64,000 nt of DNA from Owenweeksia sp. (GTDB lineage: Bacteria; Bacteroidota; Bacteroidia; Flavobacteriales; Schleiferiaceae), in contig JANQPD010000061.1 in assembly GCA_028285465.1 (NCBI GenBank), positions 1 to 64,000 on the forward strand, given 5' to 3'. The notes below the pieces were generated by a model, which was not told the DNA's origin, did no database searches, and saw only the letters and a program-made list of their open reading frames with translations. The translations under genes and the position numbers were made by a program. Below are positions 24,393 through 31,753 of this stretch, in pieces; position 1 is the stretch's first letter, and each line of letters opens with the position of its first letter.

Positions 24393-25997
24393 TTACTTTG
24401 CTTCTTCGCCAAGAGGTCCACTGAGGTCAAAACCCTCTTCCAGTTTTAACAAAGCCATGCGTATAGCGGGATCAGAAGGCGCGTAGGCTTCCTGGAAACC
24501 ATCGCTTCCATAGAGACTATAGGCAAGGTATGCCTTCAGGCGGTTGCGGAGCAGGGCATCTGCCGTGGGGGGCAATTGGTTGATGTATGCCATACGGTTG
24601 GGGAAGAAATAGGCCAACATGGTACTGTCGACCACAAAGTCCTGCATAAAGTCCTCACGTGAGCGCGCATTGAAGTAAGCGCGGTTTTTATCGACATAGG
24701 TAAAAGCCGCTTCGTCAAAATTTACCACCAGCCCCAGGTGGTATACAATGGTGGCACTGCGGCTCGTGTCAAAAGGCACTTCTATGTCGGGTGCAATACC
24801 TCCTCCTCCGTACATAGAGCGTCCTGAAATGGTCTTGTACTCTTGTGGGCTCACGTAAGCACTGTCCTGGTGGGGTACGTGTGCCCCGTAGCCTTTTTGT
24901 TCCAGGTACCCCCGGTCGTACTCATTGTATGGTTTTTGTATGCTTCGTCCGCTGGGCGTGAAGTAGCGTTGCGTGGTAAGCCTAAGTTTAGAACCGTCCC
25001 TAAGGGTCATCTCTTCCTGTACCAGACCCTTTCCAAAAGACCTGCGCCCTATGATCAGGCCGCGGTCATTGTCTTGCACAGCCCCGGAAACGATCTCACT
25101 TGCACTGGCGGAGCCTTCGTTGATCAACACCACCAGGTCTCCATCTTTAAATTCTCCCTTTCGCGAAGCGTACAATTCGTCTCCTTCCCCGTTCCTGTCG
25201 CGGGTAAACACAATGAGCTGCCCGTTTTCCAGGAACTGGTTGCACACCTCTTTAGCGGCCTTTAGTAAACCTCCCGGGTTGTCGCGCAAGTCCAGCACCA
25301 ACTTTTTAGCGCCCCTGGCCTTAAGTTCAATAAGGGCTCCCTTTAGTTCTTTACCGGTGGTTTCCGCAAAGCGGGTAACTTTTACATAAGCGGTATTGGC
25401 ATTGAGCATAAAAGCACTTTGTACGCTTTTTATCGGCACTTTGCCCCGTTCTACGGTTAAGCCGGCCAGTTTTTTACTCAGAGGGTTGTATACCTGTAAA
25501 AGCACCTTGCTTCCTGCTTCGCCCTTTAAACGGCCGGTAACATCACTGCTTTGAATACCCGGTCCGTACAGTATTTCATCGTTGGCGCTAAGTATGCGGC
25601 TGCCGCTTTGTATGTTCGCTTTCTCGGCCGGCCCCCCTTCCAATACGCGCACTACAGTGAGGGTGTCGTGGTACAGCTTAAATTCTATGCCAATGCCTTC
25701 AAAACTTCCTTCTATGTTTTCGTTCAGGGAAGCGACATCATCTAAAGGGATGTAAGACGAGTGCGGGTCGAGTTTGCGTAACATGCCTACAATGGTCATA
25801 TCCAGCAGGCTGTCCGTGTTTACTTCATCCAGGTATTCAAAATCAATGTAATTGATGATCTGTTTTACCTTCTCCTCACGTGGATCACCCGCGGCAAAAC
25901 CAGGGGTGCGGCCAGGAAAATTCAGGAACATTCCGATCAGAATGCCCAAAACCACGGCAAAAGAGAGGTAAATGGGCCAGAGTATATTACGTTTCAC
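24393..25997 (-). CDS. S41 family C-terminal processing protease
   Basis: Periplasmic serine protease of the CtpA type, 534 aa, with an N-terminal membrane anchor or signal (WPIYLSFAVVLGILIGMFL). The PDZ domain is at about 85-165 (ENIEGSFEGIGIEFKLYHDT; VRVLEGGPAEKANIQSGSRI). The S41 catalytic domain has LVLDLRDNPGGLLKAA, the Ser motif EGSASASEIVSGAVQD and the Lys motif GRRSFGKGLVQ. A C-terminal helical extension follows (YVDKNRAYFNARSREDFMQD). Such enzymes cleave exposed C-termini of envelope proteins. The gene overlaps the end of the upstream dCMP deaminase gene by 11 bp, so the two are co-transcribed. A second, longer S41 protease lies at 48751-50883. Confidence 0.93.
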   Translation of the reverse strand: MKRNILWPIYLSFAVVLGILIGMFLNFPGRTPGFAAGDPREEKVKQIINYIDFEYLDEVNTDSLLDMTIVGMLRKLDPHSSYIPLDDVASLNENIEGSFEGIGIEFKLYHDTLTVVRVLEGGPAEKANIQSGSRILSANDEILYGPGIQSSDVTGRLKGEAGSKVLLQVYNPLSKKLAGLTVERGKVPIKSVQSAFMLNANTAYVKVTRFAETTGKELKGALIELKARGAKKLVLDLRDNPGGLLKAAKEVCNQFLENGQLIVFTRDRNGEGDELYASRKGEFKDGDLVVLINEGSASASEIVSGAVQDNDRGLIIGRRSFGKGLVQEEMTLRDGSKLRLTTQRYFTPSGRSIQKPYNEYDRGYLEQKGYGAHVPHQDSAYVSPQEYKTISGRSMYGGGGIAPDIEVPFDTSRSATIVYHLGLVVNFDEAAFTYVDKNRAYFNARSREDFMQDFVVDSTMLAYFFPNRMAYINQLPPTADALLRNRLKAYLAYSLYGSDGFQEAYAPSDPAIRMALLKLEEGFDLSGPLGEEAK

Positions 25998-26439
25998 GTG
26001 TAATGCTTTCTATTTGGTGGATCTCTACCCCCGCTTTGGCTAAGAAATCCAATCCATTTGAATCTTTATAACGCTCTATGTACACCAATCGTTTAATGCC
26101 CGCCTGGTGAATGAGTTTGCTGCAATCTTTGCAGGGCGACATAGTAAGGTAGAGCGTGGCCCCTTTGCAGCTGTGTGTGCTGCCGGCTACTTTCAGTATG
26201 GCGTTGGCTTCGGCATGCAGTACATACCATTTGGTATAGCCTTCTTCGTCTTCGCAACAATTTTCAAAGCCCGTTGGCGTGCCGTTGTACCCGTCTGAAA
26301 TGATCATGCGGTCTTTTACGATCAAGGCGCCTACTTTCCTGCGGGCACAATGAGATAGCTGGGCCCACTCCTGCGCCATACGTAAATAGGCCAGATCATA
26401 GCGTTCTTGTTTTGCTGTATCGCTCTTTTTTTGTTGCAT
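25987..26439 (-). CDS. dCMP deaminase / ComEB-like cytidine deaminase
   Basis: Zinc-dependent deoxycytidylate deaminase, 150 aa, converting dCMP to dUMP for dTTP synthesis in the cytoplasm. The zinc site is complete: HAEANAIL (His ligand and catalytic Glu) and PCKDC (two Cys ligands) in LTMSPCKDCSKLIHQAG. The substrate-binding segment VGALIVKDRMIISDGYNGTP, then GFENC, is typical for the dCMP deaminase branch. The N-terminus (YDLAYLRMAQEWAQLSHCAR) also matches. The stop overlaps the start of the S41 protease gene, so the two genes form an operon read from about 26440 leftward. The pairing is found in other Flavobacteria; the two products have no obvious functional link. Confidence 0.93.
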   Translation of the reverse strand: MQQKKSDTAKQERYDLAYLRMAQEWAQLSHCARRKVGALIVKDRMIISDGYNGTPTGFENCCEDEEGYTKWYVLHAEANAILKVAGSTHSCKGATLYLTMSPCKDCSKLIHQAGIKRLVYIERYKDSNGLDFLAKAGVEIHQIESITRET

Positions 26440-26580
26440 AACCTAACTTAAAAACAATAGGGCATTTCCGGAAGGGAGGGGTATGGGGTTTTTTGCGGCT
26501 TTGTGTTGGCCATACGGGCTTCCTCAAATTCGGTTCGGTGCAAAGATGAGAAATTGAAAAGAAGCTTTCACAAAGCTTGA

Positions 26581-27426
26581 TTAATCCTGTTTATGAAGAG
26601 ATTGTTCCTGTAAAAAGTGCTGTAAGGTTTCGTTGAATAGTTCAGGGTGGTCCAGGTTCGTAAAATGCCCGGTGCCTTTTAGCTCTTTTAAGGTGAAGTT
26701 TCCTCTTTCCCGGAAGGCTTTTAGGCTGCTGTCCAGTTCCTGGTTTATTTCCGTATCCATTTCTCCTTTTATGAGCATGGCGGGCACGCGGGAACCTTTA
26801 ATTACATCTAAATAGTCAAAACAACCCAGTACCGGCAGCATGGCCAATACTGTATTTTTAGGCGTTTGCGCGATCATTTCTGCGATTTTGGCTTTGGCGT
26901 ATGCCGACCTCCCGGCCGTTGCAGACAATTTGGCCATACGCTTCATACCCATCAACCGGTAAACGAACTTCATCAAGCCGAGGACGAAGCCGGGCTTTTT
27001 TAGCTTTCCGGTGGTACCGAAAGTGGTAAAAGACTGCAGCCGCCCGGCATGTGCCTTCAACAGCTCGAAGCCCACATTGCCTCCCATGGAATTGCCGATG
27101 TAATGGACGCGTGTAATACCCAGTTTGTCCAGGAGCGCTATGATGTCTTCCGCTAACGTATCCAGTGCAAAGTTGGTATGGGAAAAAGGCTCTTTTAATT
27201 TGGAGCTTCCATGCCCCCGCAAAGAAACGGAGAGCACTTTGTAGACATGGCTGAAATGGGCATGTTGTTGTTCAAATTGACTCAGGTTGGCCCCCAGGCC
27301 GTGTACAAAAAGCAGGGTTTCGGAATGCTCTTCCCCGCTTAGCAAGTATTCCATGTCCAGGTTTTTAAAGGGCGCTAACCGGATCTTTCTAAGCAGGTCT
27401 TCAGATTGGAATGTGTAGGTGTTCAT
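26581..27426 (-). CDS. Alpha/beta hydrolase
   Basis: Cytoplasmic alpha/beta-hydrolase fold protein, 281 aa, without a signal peptide. The oxyanion strand is LLFVHGLGANLSQFE (HGxG), followed by VSLRGHGSS. The nucleophile elbow is GNSMGG (Ser) in VHYIGNSMGGNVGFELLKAH. The acid strand is MLIKGEMDTEI, and the catalytic His is in LKGTGHFTNLDHPELF. The sequence resembles small-molecule ester or lactone hydrolases (for example the MhpC/PcaD group), but the substrate cannot be told from sequence. It is a single gene between the deaminase operon and an HTH gene, all on the minus strand, with about 55 bp to the upstream gene. Confidence 0.88.
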   Translation of the reverse strand: MNTYTFQSEDLLRKIRLAPFKNLDMEYLLSGEEHSETLLFVHGLGANLSQFEQQHAHFSHVYKVLSVSLRGHGSSKLKEPFSHTNFALDTLAEDIIALLDKLGITRVHYIGNSMGGNVGFELLKAHAGRLQSFTTFGTTGKLKKPGFVLGLMKFVYRLMGMKRMAKLSATAGRSAYAKAKIAEMIAQTPKNTVLAMLPVLGCFDYLDVIKGSRVPAMLIKGEMDTEINQELDSSLKAFRERGNFTLKELKGTGHFTNLDHPELFNETLQHFLQEQSLHKQD

Positions 27427-27482
27427 AGGGTGCCAAGATACATCCGCACATTATTTCTAAGGGCATAATTAAGCCGAAGGGT

Positions 27483-28031
27483 TCACTTTTTCGGGGCCGG
27501 TGCCGGGGAACGGCCGCTTGCTTCCTGGGCCGCCAATAATTCTTTGATCATTTCCAATGTAGTAGTGGTGAAATGCGCCATTTTCTCATGCATGCGGTTT
27601 TCCAGCGCTTTGAGTTCGTCTTGCGTAACCATTTCCTCCTGGTACACCGGCTTGCCTTCTGCAGCCTGGGGTGGCCTTTCATCTGTTGGGTCATAAGAAG
27701 GCCTTTCGGCAGAAGAATCCAAGCCCCGCTTTATTTTACCGGGCGCCAGAAAGGCGGCTCCCCTTCCGGTGATCATATAATCCCAGTTGATCTCGGGAAA
27801 GTGTTTGTGAATAGCCATGCAAAATTTTACACTTGGCAGATTTTGTCCTCTAAGGGTTTTGTGTACCAAACTACCTCCTACTCCAATGGTTTGGGCAAAG
27901 GCATTGCCGGAATATTGAAGTTCGTCCAGGATAAATTTGAGACGGGTGCCAAATGAATTTTCTTCTTTGGTTGTCAATTTATTAGTATATTCGTGTAAAA
28001 TTTGACCTGAAAAGACTTGAGGAAGAATCAA
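27483..28031 (-). CDS. XRE-like HTH regulator with coiled-coil tail
   Basis: Probable DNA-binding protein, 182 aa as an ATG frame. An alternative TTG start at 27977 gives 164 aa and places the HTH directly at the N-terminus, and is equally likely. The HTH region is FGTRLKFILDELQYSGNAFA, then VGGSLVHKTLRGQNLPSVKF and IHKHFPEINWDYMITGRG, a phage-repressor-like form common in Bacteroidota. A charged, Pro-rich linker and a helical C-terminus (ELKALENRMHEKMAHFTTTT) follow, ending SPAPAPKK. It diverges from a 66-aa gene, and a perfect 6-bp inverted repeat (28047-28064) sits between them as a possible operator. This is the left edge of the accessory block to 33.5 kb. Confidence 0.75.
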   Translation of the reverse strand: MILPQVFSGQILHEYTNKLTTKEENSFGTRLKFILDELQYSGNAFAQTIGVGGSLVHKTLRGQNLPSVKFCMAIHKHFPEINWDYMITGRGAAFLAPGKIKRGLDSSAERPSYDPTDERPPQAAEGKPVYQEEMVTQDELKALENRMHEKMAHFTTTTLEMIKELLAAQEASGRSPAPAPKK

Positions 28032-28046
28032 ATTTTACTTGCGTTA

Positions 28047-28064
28047 TTGTATCAATTTATACAA
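28047..28064. promoter_or_regulatory. Operator-like inverted repeat between divergent genes
   Basis: TTGTAT-CAATTT-ATACAA, a perfect 6-bp inverted repeat with a 6-base spacer. It lies between the HTH regulator (minus) and the 66-aa gene (plus), ending 9 bases before the latter's ATG. Size and place suit a repressor site, but this is inference. Confidence 0.4.
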
Positions 28065-28072
28065 AAAAGACC

Positions 28073-28273
28073 ATGCCTAAGAGAATCCCCAAAGAAATCA
28101 AACAACAGATACGGAAAGAGTTTACCGAGATGTACGTCCACAAAAGAATGCGCGTTAAGGAAATCGATAGGATCCTGCTTCCCAAGTTCAACATTGCCAT
28201 AAGCACGAGGCGAACGCTTATCTCTACCCAGGAAGCACGCCTGTTTTATGCTAAAATACTTCCACCCGAGTAA
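28073..28273 (+). CDS. Small basic protein, 66 aa
   Basis: Unrecognised small protein rich in Lys and Arg, with predicted helices (IPKEIKQQIRKEFTEMYVHK, RMRVKEIDRILLPKFNIAIS). The pattern of helix, turn, I-D-R-I-L, then A-I-S-T-R-R-T-L, could be a small HTH similar to those of transposase or resolvase N-termini. It diverges from an HTH regulator with an operator-like repeat between. It looks coding because the frame is clean, the codon use resembles its neighbours, and the product is amphipathic and regular. Function unknown. Confidence 0.55.
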   Translation: MPKRIPKEIKQQIRKEFTEMYVHKRMRVKEIDRILLPKFNIAISTRRTLISTQEARLFYAKILPPE

Positions 28274-28330
28274 GCCTTCTCTTTGTTAAGCTCGCAGATA
28301 TTCGTGTCATTTCATAACTCTACTCCACTC

Positions 28331-28471
28331 ATGAGCTACCCCGAATCCATCACCCACATAAACCAGCGCATTGCGAAACTGCAAGAGCGCGCGGCCTTAC
28401 TACGCAAAGAACTGGCCAGAGATTTGGCCGAGAACCGTGCCGTTATGGCCCGCTTAAAAAAGCTGACCTGA
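28331..28471 (+). CDS. Small coiled-coil protein, 46 aa
   Basis: Short frame starting at the ATG at 28331 (an upstream Met at 28283 is possible but less likely). The product (MSYPESITHINQRIAKLQER, then AALLRKELARDLAENRAVMA) shows regular I/L heptads with Arg, Lys and Glu and is almost surely one long coiled-coil helix. No family was recognised. It lies 57 bases after the 66-aa gene on the same strand and may be in the same transcript, which would end at the hairpin repeat at 28544-28606. Confidence 0.5.
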   Translation: MSYPESITHINQRIAKLQERAALLRKELARDLAENRAVMARLKKLT

Positions 28472-28543
28472 TGTTGTTTGGCAAAGCGGTAGGCCGCTGC
28501 AGGCTCCTTTTAAGCGTAGAGCCTGGATGCGTGCCCCTTCTTT

Positions 28544-28594
28544 GGTTAGGGCAGGAAAGGCGCAGGGGCTTTTGGGTTTGCCCAGAGCCCCTGT
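28544..28594 (+). repeat. 51-bp hairpin repeat, copy A
   Basis: First copy of a repeat that matches 33398-33448 at 48 of 51 positions with no gaps (hand alignment). It folds as nested hairpins: outer CAGGGGCT / AGCCCCTG and inner TGGG-TTTG-CCCA. In this copy a T tract (TTTTTTCTTTTTT) follows, so it can act as a + strand terminator for the two small genes before it. A shared TGGATGCGT also lies 20 bases upstream here and 27 bases upstream in copy B. Confidence 0.8.
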
Positions 28595-28606
28595 TTTTTC
28601 TTTTTT
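28565..28606 (+). terminator. Intrinsic terminator within repeat copy A
   Basis: Outer stem CAGGGGCT / AGCCCCTG followed by six T, C and six T on the + strand. It probably ends the transcript of the 66-aa and 46-aa genes. Confidence 0.75.
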
Positions 28607-28866
28607 GTAAGTGCCCGGAGATATTTTTCCATACTTAACTCTGATAAGTCAAGAAAGGAACGGGTATCCAATAAACTAACAGATTAGACAAAGAAAAGTT
28701 TCATCGAACTGTTTGAGAGAATAAAATAGCCATGCTTTGCAACACTCTGTAAGCAATGGCGCCCAATGGAGTACTACTGTTCATCATTTAAAATCTAAGC
28801 AGACATTTTGAGTGCTGCCCTTCTCTAATCTAGGCTTCCTATCCAATCCCACCTTAGGATCTATGT

Positions 28867-29088
28867 CTATGGATCAATCTTGAATAGTTCTTCGAGCTTT
28901 ACTTCCAATGCGGTGGCAATGCGGTAGAAAACGTAGGCCGAAGAGTTGATGTTCCCCATTTCGATACGGGCCATCCAGGAACTTTCCCGCTCGCACCTGC
29001 GGGCCAACTCGGCCTGATGGACCCCTTTGGATTCGCGGATCTCCCGTATGCGTTGTCCGATCTTAACGAGCAATTCTTTTTTGTCCAT
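28867..29088 (-). CDS. Short XRE-family HTH regulator
   Basis: Small Cro/CI-like regulator, 73 aa, almost only the HTH domain: IGQRIREIRESKGVHQAELA, then RRCERESSWMARIEMGNINS and VFYRIATALEVKLEELFKI. It is transcribed away from the transglutaminase-like/RHS array, which starts 280 bases away on the other strand. Its position suits a local repressor of the array (inference). Its own leader contains a minus-strand terminator-like hairpin (29127-29162), an unusual place that suggests attenuation or insulation from upstream transcription. Confidence 0.85.
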   Translation of the reverse strand: MDKKELLVKIGQRIREIRESKGVHQAELARRCERESSWMARIEMGNINSSAYVFYRIATALEVKLEELFKIDP

Positions 29089-29126
29089 TGGCCCCTTCTG
29101 TTCCGAAAAGGCAATTTGGATACTTC

Positions 29127-29162
29127 ATATAAAAAAAATGCTACCGGATACGATAGCATTTT
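29127..29162 (-). terminator. Terminator-like hairpin in HTH leader
   Basis: Perfect 9-bp stem AAAATGCTA / TAGCATTTT with a 10-base loop. Read on the minus strand it ends in a run of eight T. It stands about 40 bases upstream of the minus-strand HTH gene, in the divergent region before the effector array. It may be an attenuator, a block to read-through, or an operator palindrome. Confidence 0.55.
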
Positions 29163-29367
29163 ATATATTCGCATGAGAGGATATCTGGTAAGAACCACAT
29201 AGGCACTAGAATTTGAGCACATGCTCCCTTTAATTGTAAAGAGCATATGTATGTGAAACACTGGATAGTTCCATAGCAAACACTAAAAGATCGTTTTCTT
29301 TCAGCCTACATATACCGGAGTCCTCTATTTTGTATATTAGACAGTGAACATTTGAAAACAATTAGCC

Positions 29368-30672
29368 ATGAAACCGACCTTTACCGGGCTAATGCTTGTA
29401 TTTTTTGGATTTGCGGTGTGTGCTCAGAATCCCCATATACAGGGTCTTCCGGGACGGCCTGACCCGGCCCGTTATTTTCAGCCGCAAATTGGGGTGCCGC
29501 AGATCAATATGCCAGCACCGCCTTCGTCTTTTGGCATGAAACCCGCATGGTCGCCCAATCCTGTTGTACCCAACCCGACCCCCGAGAGCATTATGAGAGA
29601 GCAACGGGCGCAGCAACAGGCGCAGGCGCGGATGTACGCAGGAAATAGCGCCCGCAATTACGACATGCCCCCCTGTGTTCCCGCACAGGACATCCGCCCT
29701 TATTACGAGGCTTTTACAGAAATTAAGGCCATGCTGGACGGCACGCAGCCTAAAGATTTAGGCCGCGCGGTTTTCTTATCGGAGAACGCCTATCTTAAAA
29801 ATCTGGATTATGAGGCGTTCAATCAGGGCTTGGAGAATATTGTATTCTCGCTGCTGGATCAGATCAAAAAAGAGGGGAACAGCATTGAAGACAATACCGC
29901 CAAGATCATGATGCTGCATCGGTTTTTTACCGATACCATGCGTATTTATAATCGCCAAAGCGGGAAATATGAAACACATTACCCCAAGCATTATGATTTT
30001 GAAGACCCACGTGGAGATGTGGATATCACCAAGCAGTTTGTTACCAAGCTGATCCGGGAAGAAAGCGGGCAATGCCATTCCATGCCTTTCCTGTTTTTGA
30101 TCCTCGCACAAAAAATGAAGGTGGAAGCCTATCTCTCAACCGCACCGAGCCATAATTATATCCGCTTCAGACATCAACGGAAATGGTATAACCTTGAACT
30201 CACCAATGGACACCTTACCTCGCATTCATATGTCATTGGCTCGGGCAAGGTCAAAGTAGAAGCCATACAGACCCGTCTGTTCATGGATACGATTACGATC
30301 GAGAAAAGCATTGCTCATGCACTCACCGATTTGGCGTCTTATTACCACGAAGAATTTTGCTATGATGCCTTTTACAGGGATGTTGTCCATATCGCCCTTG
30401 ACTATGAACCCATGAATGCATCGGGTCTGGCGGCTTTAAGCAATTACTATACGGCATGGTTTGAACACGCGAAAAAAGTTGCGGGCAATCCCCCTTATGC
30501 ATATCTGGACCGTTTTCCGCAGCTTAGAGAGATCTTTGGGGCATGCAATGCCTTACACCACCATTTGAATGAGATCGGCTATCAGGAAATGAGCGATGAA
30601 GAATATGAGCAGTGGCGGCAAGATGTGAATAGAGACTGGCACCGAAAAACGTTAAAAGAATTAAAGCCGTAA
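29368..30672 (+). CDS. Exported transglutaminase-fold protein A
   Basis: Exported protein, 434 aa. Signal peptide MKPTFTGLMLVFFGFAVCAQ. A Pro-rich, low-complexity stretch follows (about 25-100, with GLPGRPDPARYFQPQ and QRAQQQAQARM), then a helical part and a transglutaminase-like core. The putative triad is Cys236 (SGQCHSMPFLF), His262 (SHNYIRF) and Glu277 (YNLELTNG), with 26 and 15 residues between. The order Cys, His, acid and the strand after His match the papain/transglutaminase fold, but Glu replaces the usual Asp. The C-terminal part is helical. The next gene encodes a paralog with the same motifs. Both stand before an RHS-hinge effector, so a role in processing or cross-linking that effector or the target envelope is possible (inference). 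Confidence 0.7.
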   Translation: MKPTFTGLMLVFFGFAVCAQNPHIQGLPGRPDPARYFQPQIGVPQINMPAPPSSFGMKPAWSPNPVVPNPTPESIMREQRAQQQAQARMYAGNSARNYDMPPCVPAQDIRPYYEAFTEIKAMLDGTQPKDLGRAVFLSENAYLKNLDYEAFNQGLENIVFSLLDQIKKEGNSIEDNTAKIMMLHRFFTDTMRIYNRQSGKYETHYPKHYDFEDPRGDVDITKQFVTKLIREESGQCHSMPFLFLILAQKMKVEAYLSTAPSHNYIRFRHQRKWYNLELTNGHLTSHSYVIGSGKVKVEAIQTRLFMDTITIEKSIAHALTDLASYYHEEFCYDAFYRDVVHIALDYEPMNASGLAALSNYYTAWFEHAKKVAGNPPYAYLDRFPQLREIFGACNALHHHLNEIGYQEMSDEEYEQWRQDVNRDWHRKTLKELKP

Positions 30673-30674
30673 GC

Positions 30675-31751
30675 GTGAAGCCCTTATTGATCTGCATAAT
30701 ATTGGTTTTCTGCGGTTCTGTGCTTCAGGCGCAGGAACACCCTTATATGGTCGCTTATAAACAGCTTGATAGTATGCTGAACGGCAAGGCACCCATAAAC
30801 TTCAAAAAGGCCGTGATAAGCGTAGAGAATGCCTATTATGACGGCAGGCTGCCCGTAGAGATGATGGAGCGTGAAATAAAGCGGCTGGCGGCCCTGGCCT
30901 TAGGCTATAAACAGGCCAACGCTATAGCCTATGAGGGGCGTGACCGTGAGCGCTTTGCCACATACGGGTCGGTCTTTAAAGTGATGAGCGATACGGTTAA
31001 GGTGGTCTTTGCACCGGGCGATACGCTCAACCATTTGCCCTTCACATATGACTTTGAAGATATAGCCGGGCGCCATGACTGGTCAAAGATGTTTGTTTCA
31101 AAGCTGCTGCGTACCGGAACAGGAAACTGCCATTCCCTGCCGTATTTGTATAAAATGGTGGTAGAAGAACTAGGCGAAAACACGCATCTGGCACTCGCCC
31201 CTAAGCATGTGTACATCAAACACCGCTCGGATATGTTGGGTATGTACAATACGGAACTCACCAGTGGCACCTTCCCGATTGATGCATGGCTGATGGCTTC
31301 GGGCTATATCCATCTGGAGGCCATTCAAAACGGCCTGTACATGGAAGCCTTAAGCGACAAACAATCCATTGCCCTGTGTCTGGTAGATCTGGCGCAAGGC
31401 TATGAGCATAAATACGGTATGGATGATGTGCGGTTTATTTTGCTATGCGTGGAAGCCGCCCTTGCGCACTACCCCAACTACCCTAATGCACTTTTGCTTC
31501 AATCAGAAGCCTTAAAAGCCGTGTTAGATCAACTGGCACAACAGCGGCAGGCGGCGCAAACACAGGCCGAAAAAGACAGCTTACAAGCCCGTCATCAAAA
31601 GGTACTCGACCATTACACCGGGTTGATTAAACACATACACACATTGGGATACCGCCACATGCCCGAAGAGATGTATTTGCAGTGGCTGGCCTCCATCAAA
31701 GAGCAACGCAAATATCAAAATCCACAACTAAACACCCTTAAAACCTACTGA
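30675..31751 (+). CDS. Exported transglutaminase-fold protein B (paralog)
   Basis: Exported paralog of the preceding protein, 358 aa, starting at a GTG 2 bases after its stop, so translation is probably coupled. Signal peptide MKPLLICIILVFCGSVLQAQ. It lacks the Pro-rich N-terminal region. Shared blocks with protein A include LDSMLNGKAP (A: IKAMLDGTQP), AVISVENAYY (A: AVFLSENAYL), YDFEDIAGRHD (A: YDFEDPRGDVD), the Cys motif TGNCHSLPYLY (Cys152), His178 (APKHVYIKH) and Glu194 (YNTELTSG). Spacing of the triad (26 and 16) matches protein A. A C-terminal helical region follows, with TPR-like ALAHYPNYPNALLLQSEAL and an RQAAQTQAEKD coiled coil. The retained triad in both copies argues for catalysis in both. 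Substrate unknown. Confidence 0.7.
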   Translation: MKPLLICIILVFCGSVLQAQEHPYMVAYKQLDSMLNGKAPINFKKAVISVENAYYDGRLPVEMMEREIKRLAALALGYKQANAIAYEGRDRERFATYGSVFKVMSDTVKVVFAPGDTLNHLPFTYDFEDIAGRHDWSKMFVSKLLRTGTGNCHSLPYLYKMVVEELGENTHLALAPKHVYIKHRSDMLGMYNTELTSGTFPIDAWLMASGYIHLEAIQNGLYMEALSDKQSIALCLVDLAQGYEHKYGMDDVRFILLCVEAALAHYPNYPNALLLQSEALKAVLDQLAQQRQAAQTQAEKDSLQARHQKVLDHYTGLIKHIHTLGYRHMPEEMYLQWLASIKEQRKYQNPQLNTLKTY

Positions 31752-31753
31752 TC

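Larger units (their letters stand above)
28472..28866. other. Noncoding stretch with repeat copy A
   Basis: 395 bases without a gene. The left half holds the 51-bp hairpin repeat followed by a T tract. The right half (28620-28866) is AT-rich with no recognised feature. Confidence 0.5.
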
